A stretch of 64,000 nt of DNA from Micromonospora profundi (lineage in GTDB: Bacteria > Actinomycetota > Actinomycetes > Mycobacteriales > Micromonosporaceae), in contig NZ_JAATJK010000001.1 of the NCBI RefSeq assembly GCF_011927785.1, forward strand, positions 434,001 to 498,000, written 5' to 3'. This document shows positions 9,301-18,338 of this stretch, piece by piece (position 1 is the stretch's first letter; each line of letters begins with the position of its first letter). The notes beneath the pieces were generated by a model. It was not told the DNA's origin. It made no database searches and was given only the letters and a program-made list of their open reading frames with translations. A program made the position numbers and the translations under genes.

Positions 9301-10587
9301 TCAGCCCTGCTCGGGTCGGACGATCTCGCGGCGCAGGGTGTGCAGCAGGTCGGCGCTGTCGGAGACGGACAGCCGGGTGAACACCCCGGTGGCGATGCTG
9401 CCGTGGTCCACCGACGTACAGACCACCACGTCGGTGTCGGCGGACCGGCCGACCGCGCAGCGCTCGTGCCGTCCCCGTACGCCGCTCTTCACCGTCTCGG
9501 GGGCGTCAAGCGCGTAGCGCTTCGTGAGCCGGGTGATCTCCGCGTCCGCGTCCGCCTCCGGGGTCAGCCGGAAGCCGGTGCCCCCGAAGACCGTGACCCG
9601 CTTGCCGTCTGATGTGGCGTAGACGCCAGCGAAGGTGTCCTCGGCCATCCAGTGTTCCTGGCGTACCTCGTTCTCCAACTGCCGGGCGGTCTGGGTGCTG
9701 CCGTTGTCCTGACGCAGGTTGAGGTCGGCCACCCGGTCGGGCAACGCCGCGCGAGCCGGGTACTGGGCCGAGATCGGAAACCCGTAGTAGGCCGGGCAGC
9801 CGCAGCAGCAGGCAAGCGTGAGCAGCAGCAACCAGGGCCAACGTCGGCGGCGACGCCGACGCGCGTACCCCTTGGGTGGCTCCCAGCCCGGCGGTGGCGC
9901 CGGTGGTGCCGTCCGTCGGCCCCGGCGCTGCTTGGGTACCGCTGGGGCCGGCTGGACCGGCGGCGCGGGCCGGACCGGCGGCGCGGGCCGGACCGGCGTG
10001 GTAGGCCGGGCGGCAGAGGGCCGGGCCGGGCCGGCGGGGTGCGCGGGACGCGGCAGGGGAGCAGCCGGCGGCGGCGACACCGGGTGTGCGGGCGGCTCGG
10101 GCCACTGCCGGGTCGCCGGCGGCACCGGGTAGTCCAATGTCGGAGTGAGCGGGGGCAGTTCGGCGGACGGCAGGTGCCAGCCGCCGGTGTCCACGCCGGC
10201 CCACGGGTCGACTGGCGTCCGGTGCTCGGGCGCCTCGTGGGGCACGGGCGGCGGCGGGGTCGGCTCGACCGACGCGCCCCAGGCAGCCCGACGCGGCAGC
10301 GGAGGAGGCACCGGCGCGGACCCGCTCCACCGGGGCGCGGGAACGTCCTCGGTCTCGGCGGCGGATTCCGGGGTTCCCGGCTGATCGGTGGATCGAGGTT
10401 GGTCGGTGGGACCCGGCTGGTCAGTGGCTTGGGGCTCGTCCGTGGGTGTGGGCTGGTCCGAGGGTTCCGGCTGCTTCGACGGTACGGGTGGGGAGGTCGG
10501 CTCGTCGGCGACCGCCGGGTCCTGGTCCGGCTCCGCGCCCGGGGTGCTCCCGTCGGCCGGCCGTGCTCCCGGCTGGGGCTCCGGCAT
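9301..10587 (-). CDS. Proline-rich single-pass membrane protein
   Basis: A 428-aa protein. Residues 1-245 are a disordered, Pro/Thr/Gln-rich region with repeats such as TDQPGPTDQPRSTDQPG and VRPAPPVRPAPPVQPAP. A basic run (YARRRRRRRWPW) leads into one transmembrane helix at about 262-283 (LLLLTLACCCGCPAYYGF), with the C-terminal ~145 residues outside. That outer part (VADLNLRQDNGSTQTARQLE ... CAVGRSADTDVVVCTSVDHG) is a small folded domain I do not recognise; two cysteines could form a disulphide. The ATG at 10587 has GGAGA eight bases upstream. Divergent from the radical SAM gene. Function unknown. Confidence 0.85.
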   Translation of the reverse strand: MPEPQPGARPADGSTPGAEPDQDPAVADEPTSPPVPSKQPEPSDQPTPTDEPQATDQPGPTDQPRSTDQPGTPESAAETEDVPAPRWSGSAPVPPPLPRRAAWGASVEPTPPPPVPHEAPEHRTPVDPWAGVDTGGWHLPSAELPPLTPTLDYPVPPATRQWPEPPAHPVSPPPAAPLPRPAHPAGPARPSAARPTTPVRPAPPVRPAPPVQPAPAVPKQRRGRRTAPPAPPPGWEPPKGYARRRRRRRWPWLLLLTLACCCGCPAYYGFPISAQYPARAALPDRVADLNLRQDNGSTQTARQLENEVRQEHWMAEDTFAGVYATSDGKRVTVFGGTGFRLTPEADADAEITRLTKRYALDAPETVKSGVRGRHERCAVGRSADTDVVVCTSVDHGSIATGVFTRLSVSDSADLLHTLRREIVRPEQG

Positions 10588-10772
10588 CGCGGCTATCTCC
10601 TCTCGCGCCGGTCCGAGGTTAGTACCGCGTCGCCACCGCCGCTCAGCGGGCGGCTGGGCGAGAGCGGCGGCACGGGTCGATACGCCAGGCAGAAAGGTGA
10701 AGGCGCGGTGTGTGGTGCGTCGTGGCGGCGTCCGTGCGGTCGCCGCCGGGCGGGCGCGTACCCTTGGGCATC

Positions 10773-12749
10773 ATGAGTGCCCCGTCCACGACGCCGCGTG
10801 CGGCCGCGACCAATTCCGTCTGGCCCCGGCTGGAGCCGCTGCTCCCTCAGGTTTCCAAGCCCATCCAGTACGTCGGCGGTGAGCTGGGCGCGGTGGTCAA
10901 GGACTGGGACGCGGCGACTGTGCGCTGGGCGCTGATGTACCCCGACGCGTACGAGGTGGGCCTGCCCAACCAGGGCGTGCAGATCCTCTACGAGGTGCTC
11001 AACGAGCTGCCCGACACCCTCGCCGAGCGGACGTACGCGGTCTGGCCGGACCTGGAGAACCTGATGCGCGTCCACGGCGTGCCGCAGTTCACTGTCGACG
11101 CGCACCGGCCGGTGCGCGACTTCGACGTGTTCGGCATCTCGTTCTCCACAGAGCTGGGCTACACGAACCTGCTCACCGCGATCGACCTGGCCGGCATCCC
11201 GATGCTGGCGGCCGACCGTACCGACGCCGACCCGGTGATCGTGGCCGGCGGGCACGCGGCGTTCAACCCGGAGCCGATCGCCGACTTCATCGACGCCGCA
11301 GTGCTCGGTGACGGCGAGGAGGCCGTCCTGGAGATCACCGCGATCGTCCGGGAGTGGAAGGCCGAGGGCTCCCCGGGTGGCCGCGACGAGCTGCTGCTGC
11401 GGCTGGCACGCACCGAGAGCGTGTACGTGCCGCGCTTCTACGACGTGGACTACCTCCCGGACGGGCGGATCCAGCGTGTCGTGCCAAACCGGGCAGATGT
11501 GCCGTTCCGGGTGCACAAGCGCACAACGATGGACCTGGACGCGTGGCCGTACCCGAAGAAGCCCCTCGTGCCGTTGGCCGAGACGGTCCACGAGCGGTAC
11601 GCGGTGGAGATCTTCCGGGGTTGCACACGGGGTTGCCGGTTCTGCCAGGCCGGCATGATCACCCGCCCGGTGCGGGAGCGCTCGATCACCACGGTGGGGC
11701 AGATGGTCCAGCAGGGGCTGGAGTTCTCCGGCTTCTCCGAGGTGGGCCTGCTGTCGCTGTCGTCGGCCGACCACTCCGAGATCGGCGACATGTGCTCCGG
11801 CCTGGCCGAGCAGTACTCGGGCACCAACGTCTCGCTGTCGCTGCCGTCGACCCGCGTGGACGCCTTCAACATCGACCTTGCCCAGGAGTTGTCCCGCAAC
11901 GGTCGGCGTACGGGTCTGACCTTCGCGCCGGAGGGCGGGTCCGAGCGCATCCGCAAGGTCATCAACAAGATGGTGTCGAAGGAAGACCTCATCCGCACCG
12001 TCGTCACCGCGTACACCAACGGGTGGCGGCAGGTGAAGCTCTACTTCATGTGCGGCCTGCCCACCGAGACCGACGAGGACGTCCTCGAGATCGCGGACAT
12101 GGCCCACGAGGTGATCAGGGCGGGTCGGGCCGCCACCGGCTCCAAGGACATCCGCTGCACCGTTTCCATCGGCGGTTTCGTGCCGAAGCCGCACACCCCC
12201 TTCCAGTGGGCGTCAATGGTGCGTCCGGAGGTCATCGACCACCGGCTCAAGATCCTCAAGCAGGCGATCAACTCGGACCGCTCGTTGGGCCGGGCCATCG
12301 GCTACCGCTACCACGATGGCGAGCCTTCGCTGATCGAGGGCCTGCTGTCCCGAGGTGACCGCCGGGTCGGCTCCGTGATCCGCAAGGTGTGGGAGAACGG
12401 CGGCCGGTTCGACGGGTGGAGCGAGCACTTCTCGTACCAGCGCTGGGTGGACGCCGCGGCCGAGACGCTGCCGACGTTCGGGGTGGATCTCGACTGGTAC
12501 ACCACCCGTGAGCGTGAGGAGTTGGAGGTCCTTCCGTGGGACCACCTCGACTCCGGGCTGGACAAGGACTGGCTCTGGCAGGACTGGCAGGACTCGGTGA
12601 GCGGCTTCGAGCAGGACGACTGCCGCTGGACGCCGTGCTTCGATTGCGGGGTCTGCCCGTCGATGGACACCGAGATCCAGATCGGCCCCACCGGCAAGAA
12701 GCTCCTGCCCCTGACCCCGGTGAAAGCCTTGCAGGCCCCCACCGCCTGA
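10773..12749 (+). CDS. B12-binding-type radical SAM protein (TIGR03960-like)
   Basis: A 658-aa radical S-adenosylmethionine protein. The N-terminal half resembles a B12-binding-like domain (DVFGISFSTELGYTNLLTA, VIVAGGHAAFNPEP). The core has the iron-sulphur motif CTRGCRFC at about residue 287 (CxxxCxxC), followed by the SAM-binding barrel (SLPSTRVDAF, TFAPEGGSERIRKVINK, VSIGGFVPKPHTPFQW). A C-terminal Cys cluster (CRWTPCFDCGVCPS) may hold an extra cluster. Start at ATG 10773; the ribosome site is weak. This family is commonly paired, as here, with a TIGR03936/DUF2344 protein just upstream of rne. The reaction is not established to my knowledge; tRNA or rRNA modification is a guess from context. 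Confidence 0.88.
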   Translation: MSAPSTTPRAAATNSVWPRLEPLLPQVSKPIQYVGGELGAVVKDWDAATVRWALMYPDAYEVGLPNQGVQILYEVLNELPDTLAERTYAVWPDLENLMRVHGVPQFTVDAHRPVRDFDVFGISFSTELGYTNLLTAIDLAGIPMLAADRTDADPVIVAGGHAAFNPEPIADFIDAAVLGDGEEAVLEITAIVREWKAEGSPGGRDELLLRLARTESVYVPRFYDVDYLPDGRIQRVVPNRADVPFRVHKRTTMDLDAWPYPKKPLVPLAETVHERYAVEIFRGCTRGCRFCQAGMITRPVRERSITTVGQMVQQGLEFSGFSEVGLLSLSSADHSEIGDMCSGLAEQYSGTNVSLSLPSTRVDAFNIDLAQELSRNGRRTGLTFAPEGGSERIRKVINKMVSKEDLIRTVVTAYTNGWRQVKLYFMCGLPTETDEDVLEIADMAHEVIRAGRAATGSKDIRCTVSIGGFVPKPHTPFQWASMVRPEVIDHRLKILKQAINSDRSLGRAIGYRYHDGEPSLIEGLLSRGDRRVGSVIRKVWENGGRFDGWSEHFSYQRWVDAAAETLPTFGVDLDWYTTREREELEVLPWDHLDSGLDKDWLWQDWQDSVSGFEQDDCRWTPCFDCGVCPSMDTEIQIGPTGKKLLPLTPVKALQAPTA

Positions 12750-12778
12750 ACCTCCGACCGGCGCCGCCCCAGCCAGCG

Positions 12779-12837
12779 TTGATCATGAAGTTGTTGCCTG
12801 TGGCACCGCGTGTCGCCGACAATGACTTCATGATCAA
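12779..12837. terminator. 13-bp stem-loop with TTGATCATGAAGT arms
   Basis: TTGATCATGAAGT at 12779-12791 pairs perfectly with ACTTCATGATCAA at 12825-12837. It lies between the two radical SAM-unit genes and could attenuate transcription between them. It shares its outer sequence with the hairpin at 4702-4756. Confidence 0.55.
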
Positions 12838-12865
12838 TGGTTACTGAGTTCCGAGGAGCGAGACG

Positions 12866-13642
12866 ATCAGTAAGAAACCACAGCCGGAAGGCGGGCAGGC
12901 GCCGATCGTTCAGCGTGTCCGTATCCGGTACGCCAAGCGCGGGCCGCTCCGGTTCACCTCACATCGGGACTTCGCCCGGGCCTTCGAACGCGCCCTGCGT
13001 CGAGCCGCCGTACCGATCGCCTTCTCGCAGGGCTTCACCCCGCACCCGAAGATCTCCTACGCCAGCGCGGCACCCACCGGGGTGGCCAGTGAGGCGGAGT
13101 ACCTGGAGATCGGCCTTCAGGCGCCTGTCGACCCGGAGGCACTGCGCGCCGCGCTGGACGCCGCGCTCTCGCCAGGGCTGGACGTGCTGGAAGCGGTGAT
13201 CGCCGACGGCGGCAGCCTGCCGGACCGGATCGAGGCGTCGCACTGGCACATCGAGCTGCCCGAGGTTGACCCCGCAGTGCTCCGAGCCGCCGTGGACGCC
13301 TTCAGCGCCGCCCACGAGGTACTGGTCGAGCGGATGACCAAGCAGGGTCGACGGACGTTCGACGCCCGCGCGGCCGTGATATCGATCGATGTCCCGATGG
13401 CGACGCAGACGCCTTCCGGGGTGCCGGCCGTACCGTGTGCGATACTCGAACTGGTCGTGCGGCAGGTCACCCCGTCCGTACGGCCCGATGACGTCCTTTC
13501 CGGCCTCCGCGTGGTGGCCGACCTGGAGCCGCCGGTTTCGCCGAGGGTGACCCGGCTGGCTCAGGGCACGTTGACCGCGCAGGGTGCGATCGTGGATCCG
13601 TTGGATGCGGACCGCGGCGGGGCAGCCATCGTTGGGCACTGA
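12866..13642 (+). CDS. TIGR03936/DUF2344 radical SAM-associated protein, apparent AUC start
   Basis: A 258-aa partner of the preceding radical SAM protein, recognised by VRIRYAKRGPLRFTSHRDFA and FSQGFTPHPKISYASAAPTG near the N-terminus. The frame has a stop at 12845 and no ATG, GTG, TTG or CTG until a GTG at 13082, which would delete about 72 conserved residues. The only start that fits the family is ATC at 12866 (I-S-K-K-P-Q), seven bases after GAGGAG at 12853-12858. AUC initiation is rare, so either the gene is held at low translation or there is a base error at the third position. It may position the substrate of the radical enzyme; that is inferred. Confidence 0.8.
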   Translation: MSKKPQPEGGQAPIVQRVRIRYAKRGPLRFTSHRDFARAFERALRRAAVPIAFSQGFTPHPKISYASAAPTGVASEAEYLEIGLQAPVDPEALRAALDAALSPGLDVLEAVIADGGSLPDRIEASHWHIELPEVDPAVLRAAVDAFSAAHEVLVERMTKQGRRTFDARAAVISIDVPMATQTPSGVPAVPCAILELVVRQVTPSVRPDDVLSGLRVVADLEPPVSPRVTRLAQGTLTAQGAIVDPLDADRGGAAIVGH

Positions 13643-13773
13643 CCGACGGTCAGTGCTCTGGCAGGCAGACTTCGGCGGTCGCGCACCACGCGCGCCCGGC
13701 GGAAACACTTTTGCGGCAACCCTGCGTGGCAGCGCTCACCCGCGCCCGGGGCAGCCAGAACTGGAGAACGTCC

Positions 13774-16700
13774 ATGCTCGAGAACGAGCCCGAGGGCGGC
13801 GAACGGACCGGCTCACAGCCGGCCGGTGACACCGCTGACCAGAGCACCACCGACGGCGCTTCCGCCACGCCCGCCGGTTCGGCTCCGCTGGAGCCAGATG
13901 GTGCGCAGAGCGCCGAGCCGACCAGCGCGCAGAGCGCCGAGCCGACCAGCGCGCAGAGCGCCGAGCCGACCAGCGCGCAGAGCGCCGAGCCTGCGGCTCC
14001 GGTGCGGCGTACCCGGACGACCCGCCGTCGGGCCGCACCACTCACCCAGCCGGAGCAGACCGACGCGCCGGTCGAGGCGTCCACCGGCGGGCCGGGCAGC
14101 GCCGAGTCGCCGCAGGCGGAGGTCTTCGCCCCGATCTCCGGTGACCAGGACGTCGCCCCGAAGACCACCCGTCGCCGCCGCAAGGCCACCCCTGTCGAGG
14201 CTCCCGCCGAGGAGCCGCTCGTCGCTGCCTCCGCCGAGGAGGCGTCCGCCGAGGTGGTGCCGCCGGTCAAGGTGACGCGTACGCGCCGCAAGAAGGCCGC
14301 GCCGCCCGCCGTCGTGGAGCCCGCAGCCGTCGAGGAGCCGCCGGTCGTGGAGGAGCCCGTCGTCGAGGCGGAGCCCGTCGAGCCGCCGGCGGAGTCGGAC
14401 CTGCGCGAGGCGGAAGCCGAACTGAACGAGGCGGAGATCGAGCCGGCCCGGTCCAGCGGCGCCGAAGAGAGCGCCGGGGACGTGCCGCCCGGAGTGGCCG
14501 TTGCCAACGTGGCGGAAGAGCCGATTGAGCCCGTCGACGTCATCGAGCCGGAGCCGCCGCGTACCCGTCGTCGCCGGGCGGCGCTCTCCGCGCCCACAGT
14601 GCTGTTCATGGCGCCGCAGCCCGACGCCGTGCCGGTGACCCGCCCGGCGGAACCCGCCCCAATCGCCGAGGAGCCGGCCGCCGAGGTCGAGCCGTCCCGT
14701 CGGCGGCGGCGCGGTCGCCGCGACGTCGAGCCGGTGGAGCCCGTCGAGGCGTTCGAGGCCGAGGAAGAGCCGACCGAAGAGGCCGACGGGGCCGCCGAGG
14801 CGGACGAGGACGACGAGGACAGCGCCGCCGCGCGTCGCCGCCGCCGGCGTGGTCGCCGTGGCCGTGGCCGTGGCAAGGGCGGGGCCGACGACGCCGAGGA
14901 CGAGGACTCCGAGGAAGCCGCGCAGGCCGACGAGGAAGAGACCGCCGAAGCCGAGGGCGACGAGGACGAGGAGTCCGAGGGTGGGGACGGGCTGACCCGT
15001 CGCCGCAGGCGTCGCCGTCGCCGGGGCGCTGGTGACACCGAGGGTGCCGCCGACGACGGCGTACCGACCGTGGTCAAGATCCGTGAGCCGCGTCGTACCG
15101 TCGACGAGGTCCAGGGCGTGTCCGGCTCGACCCGGCTGGAGGCCAAGCGCCAGCGCCGCCGCGACGGCCGGGAGCAGCGGCGTACCCGGCCACCGATCCT
15201 CAGCGAGTCGGAGTTCCTGGCCCGCCGGGAGGCTGTCGACCGGGTGATGGCGGTCCGGCAGCGCGGTGACCGCACCCAGATCGCCGTCCTGGAGGACGGG
15301 GTGCTTGTCGAGCACTACGTCACCCGCAACTCCTCGGGCACGATGGCCGGCAACGTCTACCTGGGCAAGGTGCAGAACGTGCTGCCCAGTATGGAGGCGG
15401 CGTTCGTCGACGTCGGTCGGGGCCGCAACGCGGTGCTGTACGCCGGCGAGGTCAACTGGGACACCTCCGGGCTGGAGGGGCGCGCCCGCTCGATCGAGCA
15501 GGCGCTGCGCTCCGGTGACTCGGTGCTCGTGCAGGTCACCAAGGACCCGATCGGGCACAAGGGCGCCCGGCTCACCAGCCACATCGCGCTCTCCGGCCGG
15601 CACCTGGTGTACGTGCCCAACGGCAACGCCTCGGGGATCAGCCGCAAGCTGCCGGACACCGAGCGCAAGCGGCTGCGCGACGTCCTCAAGAAGCTCGTGC
15701 CGGACGGCGCAGGCGTGATCGTCCGTACGGCCGCCGAGGGCGCCAGCGAGGACGAGCTTGCCCGTGACGTCAAGCGGCTCCAGGCGCAGTGGGAGGACAT
15801 CCAGGCCAAGGCCGCCGAGGGCGGTGCGCCGGTGCTGCTCTACGAGGAGCCCGACCTGGTCATCCGCGTGGTCCGGGACCTGTTCAACGAGGACTTCCGC
15901 GAGCTGGTGATCGAGGGCGAGCAGTCGTACGGCATGGTCGAGTCGTACCTGTCGCACGTCTCCCCGGACCTGGTCGACCGGGTACGCCGGCACGTCGGCA
16001 CGACCGACATCTTCGCCGAGTACCGGATCGACGAGCAGATCATCAAGGGTCTGGACCGCAAGGTGTTCCTGCCCTCGGGCGGCTCGCTGGTGATCGACAA
16101 GACCGAGGCCATGACGGTCGTCGACGTCAACACCGGCAAGTACACCGGCTCCGGGGGCAACCTGGAGGAGACGGTCACCCGCAACAACCTGGAGGCGGCC
16201 GAGGAGATCGTCCGTCAGCTCCGGCTGCGTGACATCGGCGGCATCGTGGTGATCGACTTCATCGACATGGTGTTGGAGTCGAACCGCGAGTTGGTGCTGC
16301 GCCGGCTCACCGAGTGCCTGGGCCGGGACCGCACCAAGCACCAGGTCACCGAGATCACCTCGCTCGGTCTGGTGCAGATGACCCGTAAGCGGATCGGCGC
16401 GGGCCTGCTGGAGGCGTTCAGCGAGACCTGCGAGTGCTGCAAGGGTCGGGGCGTCATCATCCACACCGAGCCGGTGCCGGAGAAGCCGCGTACCGCTGGG
16501 GCGGGGGAGAAGGTCAAGGCCGTCGCCTCGTCGGCCCCGGCGGCCCCGGCGGCCCCGGCGGCCGCGGCGGTCTCGGCGGCTCCGGCCACCGAGCAGGGCA
16601 CGGCATCCTCCCGCCGACGGGGGCGCAAGGGCGCCTCGGCCGAGCGGGCAGTGGTCGAGGTCGTCGACACCGACACCAGCACCGAGTCGGACGTCGACTA

Positions 16701-16917
16701 CCAGGACACCATGGGCTACGACCTGTCCCGCTACGAGTCGGACACCGCTGCCGGGCCGGCGGTCGCCGACGCCCAGCAGGGCGAGTCGGCCCGGTTGGCC
16801 GCGGCGGACGACCCGGACGCGCTCACCGACGGCGACACCGACGAGGAGAGCACCGAGGGCGGCGCTGGGCGTCGCCGCTCCCGCCGGGGCGGCGCGCGTC
16901 GGCGGACCCGCCCCTGA
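13774..16917 (+). CDS. rne: Ribonuclease E/G
   Basis: Endoribonuclease for mRNA decay and rRNA/tRNA maturation. The 1047-aa actinobacterial form has a long disordered N-terminal half: AQSAEPTS repeats (~46-70), alternating acidic and Arg-rich blocks such as RRRRRRGRRGRGRGKG, then the catalytic core from about residue 475. An S1 domain (GNVYLGKVQNVLPSMEAAFV) is followed by the DNase I-like domain with the two metal-binding aspartates in TVVDVNTGKYTG and VVIDFIDM, and a zinc-link region CECCKGRG. A short basic C-terminal tail follows. ATG at 13774 has GGAGAA upstream. The Arg/Glu-rich arms likely bind RNA and degradosome partners. A strong terminator follows. Confidence 0.95.
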   Translation: MLENEPEGGERTGSQPAGDTADQSTTDGASATPAGSAPLEPDGAQSAEPTSAQSAEPTSAQSAEPTSAQSAEPAAPVRRTRTTRRRAAPLTQPEQTDAPVEASTGGPGSAESPQAEVFAPISGDQDVAPKTTRRRRKATPVEAPAEEPLVAASAEEASAEVVPPVKVTRTRRKKAAPPAVVEPAAVEEPPVVEEPVVEAEPVEPPAESDLREAEAELNEAEIEPARSSGAEESAGDVPPGVAVANVAEEPIEPVDVIEPEPPRTRRRRAALSAPTVLFMAPQPDAVPVTRPAEPAPIAEEPAAEVEPSRRRRRGRRDVEPVEPVEAFEAEEEPTEEADGAAEADEDDEDSAAARRRRRRGRRGRGRGKGGADDAEDEDSEEAAQADEEETAEAEGDEDEESEGGDGLTRRRRRRRRRGAGDTEGAADDGVPTVVKIREPRRTVDEVQGVSGSTRLEAKRQRRRDGREQRRTRPPILSESEFLARREAVDRVMAVRQRGDRTQIAVLEDGVLVEHYVTRNSSGTMAGNVYLGKVQNVLPSMEAAFVDVGRGRNAVLYAGEVNWDTSGLEGRARSIEQALRSGDSVLVQVTKDPIGHKGARLTSHIALSGRHLVYVPNGNASGISRKLPDTERKRLRDVLKKLVPDGAGVIVRTAAEGASEDELARDVKRLQAQWEDIQAKAAEGGAPVLLYEEPDLVIRVVRDLFNEDFRELVIEGEQSYGMVESYLSHVSPDLVDRVRRHVGTTDIFAEYRIDEQIIKGLDRKVFLPSGGSLVIDKTEAMTVVDVNTGKYTGSGGNLEETVTRNNLEAAEEIVRQLRLRDIGGIVVIDFIDMVLESNRELVLRRLTECLGRDRTKHQVTEITSLGLVQMTRKRIGAGLLEAFSETCECCKGRGVIIHTEPVPEKPRTAGAGEKVKAVASSAPAAPAAPAAAAVSAAPATEQGTASSRRRGRKGASAERAVVEVVDTDTSTESDVDYQDTMGYDLSRYESDTAAGPAVADAQQGESARLAAADDPDALTDGDTDEESTEGGAGRRRSRRGGARRRTRP

Positions 16918-16941
16918 CGCCTGACCCGCGAAGTGTTTGAG

Positions 16942-16980
16942 GAGGTCCCTTCCCCGGCAATCTGACGGGGGAGGGACCTC
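16942..16980 (+). terminator. 14-bp stem-loop terminator of rne
   Basis: GAGGTCCCTTCCCC at 16942-16955 pairs with 16967-16980 with one G-T pair around an 11-base loop. It lies 25 bases after the rne stop codon. Confidence 0.75.
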
Positions 16981-17023
16981 GTCGTCGTGGGCCACCCGGG
17001 CCGCTCCCGGTCAGGAGGAGAAG

Positions 17024-17500
17024 ATGCGCCGCCTGCTCGCCGTAGCCGTGCTGGTGACCGCGCTCGCCGTATCGGCCTGTTCCGCCGACCGGGCGGCCGG
17101 CGAGGGCACGGCAGTTCCGACGGCGGCCGGGCCCGGAGCCACGTCCGCCGGGCCGACCGGTACGCCCTCGGCCGGCGACGCGCAGGTGTGTGCCGAGTCG
17201 CAGCGGGCCGGTACGACAGCCGTACGGATGTACGTGGAGGAGTTGGGTCGGATGGTGGCAGCGGTGGGTGCCGGAGACAGCGCCACTGCCGAGGCTGCCC
17301 GCGTACGGGCCGAGGCGGCGCTGGCGCAGTGGCGTACCACGCTGCGGGAGCAGTCCGCCCGAGCAGCCGATCCGCAGCTCAGGACCCTGCTCAACGACAT
17401 GGGCACCGAGGTCGCCGCGCTCGGCGTCGACGGTGAGTCGATCGACGAGACCGAACTCGACAGGCTTCAGCAGCGCCTCGACCAGCTCTGCGTACGCTGA
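17024..17500 (+). CDS. Small predicted lipoprotein
   Basis: A 158-aa protein with a typical lipoprotein signal: MRRLLAVAVLVTALAVSAC with the modified cysteine at residue 19 (lipobox VSAC). A Gly/Thr/Pro/Ala linker follows, then a helical domain (~50-158) with heptad-like patterns (EAARVRAEAALAQWRTTLRE) and two cysteines that could bond (VCAESQ and QLCVR). ATG at 17024 is preceded by AGGAGGAGAAG. Located between rne and rplU, separated by terminators. Function unknown; probably attached to the outer face of the membrane. Confidence 0.85.
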   Translation: MRRLLAVAVLVTALAVSACSADRAAGEGTAVPTAAGPGATSAGPTGTPSAGDAQVCAESQRAGTTAVRMYVEELGRMVAAVGAGDSATAEAARVRAEAALAQWRTTLREQSARAADPQLRTLLNDMGTEVAALGVDGESIDETELDRLQQRLDQLCVR

Positions 17501-17666
17501 CCAGGGCGGGCCGGTTTGGGGTCCGGGGCTGCCATGGCGTACTCTTGCCTGCGGCGCACCTTTGGTGTGCTGAGTTCCCGTGTGCCCGCGCCGCCGTGCA
17601 CTGCTACCCGGCGAGCCGCCGCGGGGACGACCGCCAGCAGCCTCAACGACAGGGAGTCCGCCTCCG

Positions 17667-17981
17667 ATGTACGCGATCGTCAAGACCGGCGGCAAGCAGT
17701 ACAAGGTCGCCGAGGGCGACGTGATCGAGGTCGAGAAGCTCACCGGTGCCCCCGGTGACGCGGTGAAGCTCACCGCGGTGCTCCTCGTCGACGGTGACGA
17801 CCTGGTGACCGACGCGGCGAAGCTTGCCGAGGTCGCGGTGTCCGGCGAGATCGCCGCGCACACCAAGGGCCCGAAGATCCGGATCCACAAGTTCAAGAAC
17901 AAGACCGGCTACCACAAGCGCCAGGGTCACCGCCAGCCGTTGACCCAGGTCAAGGTGACCGGCATCTCCAGCGGGAAGTAG
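17667..17981 (+). CDS. rplU: 50S ribosomal protein L21
   Basis: Structural protein of the large ribosomal subunit. The 104-aa sequence opens with [20 protein letters not shown], the family signature, and ends with the rRNA-binding [20 protein letters not shown] at 17667; AGGGAG lies upstream. First gene of the conserved rplU-rpmA-obgE order. The 166-base leader from 17501 holds no gene and may carry the operon promoter and control elements, but no specific structure was identified. Confidence 0.97.
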   Translation: MYAIVKTGGKQYKVAEGDVIEVEKLTGAPGDAVKLTAVLLVDGDDLVTDAAKLAEVAVSGEIAAHTKGPKIRIHKFKNKTGYHKRQGHRQPLTQVKVTGISSGK

Positions 17982-17992
17982 GTCGTCCTCCA

Positions 17993-18247
17993 ATGGCTCA
18001 CAAAAAGGGTGCGTCCAGCTCGCGTAACGGTCGCGATTCCGCGGCCCAGCGACTCGGCGTGAAGCGCTTCGGTGGTCAGGTTGTCAGCGCCGGTGAGATC
18101 CTCATCCGGCAGCGTGGCACCAAGTTCCACCCCGGTGACCTGGTCGGCCGTGGCGGCGACGACACGCTGTTCGCGCTCGCCGCCGGTTCGGTCCTGTTCG
18201 GCACCAAGCGCGGTCGTAAGACCGTCAGCATCGTTCCTCAGCAGTAG
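17993..18247 (+). CDS. rpmA: 50S ribosomal protein L27
   Basis: Large-subunit protein whose N-terminal tail reaches toward the peptidyl transferase centre. The 84-aa product starts [26 protein letters not shown], a typical L27 N-terminus without the cleavable extension seen in Firmicutes. ATG at 17993, 11 bases after the rplU stop. Same operon as rplU and obgE. Confidence 0.97.
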   Translation: MAHKKGASSSRNGRDSAAQRLGVKRFGGQVVSAGEILIRQRGTKFHPGDLVGRGGDDTLFALAAGSVLFGTKRGRKTVSIVPQQ

Positions 18248-18338
18248 CTTTCAGGCTTTGCGGGCCGCGGACCTCCGGGTCCCGGCCCGCTTCGCTTTTC
18301 CGAAGTGCGGGGTCGACCTCGCTGGAAGGATTGACGCC

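Noticed and set aside
13813..16995. Long leftward open frame opposite rne
   Set aside because: Antisense shadow of rne; composition follows the complementary codon positions.
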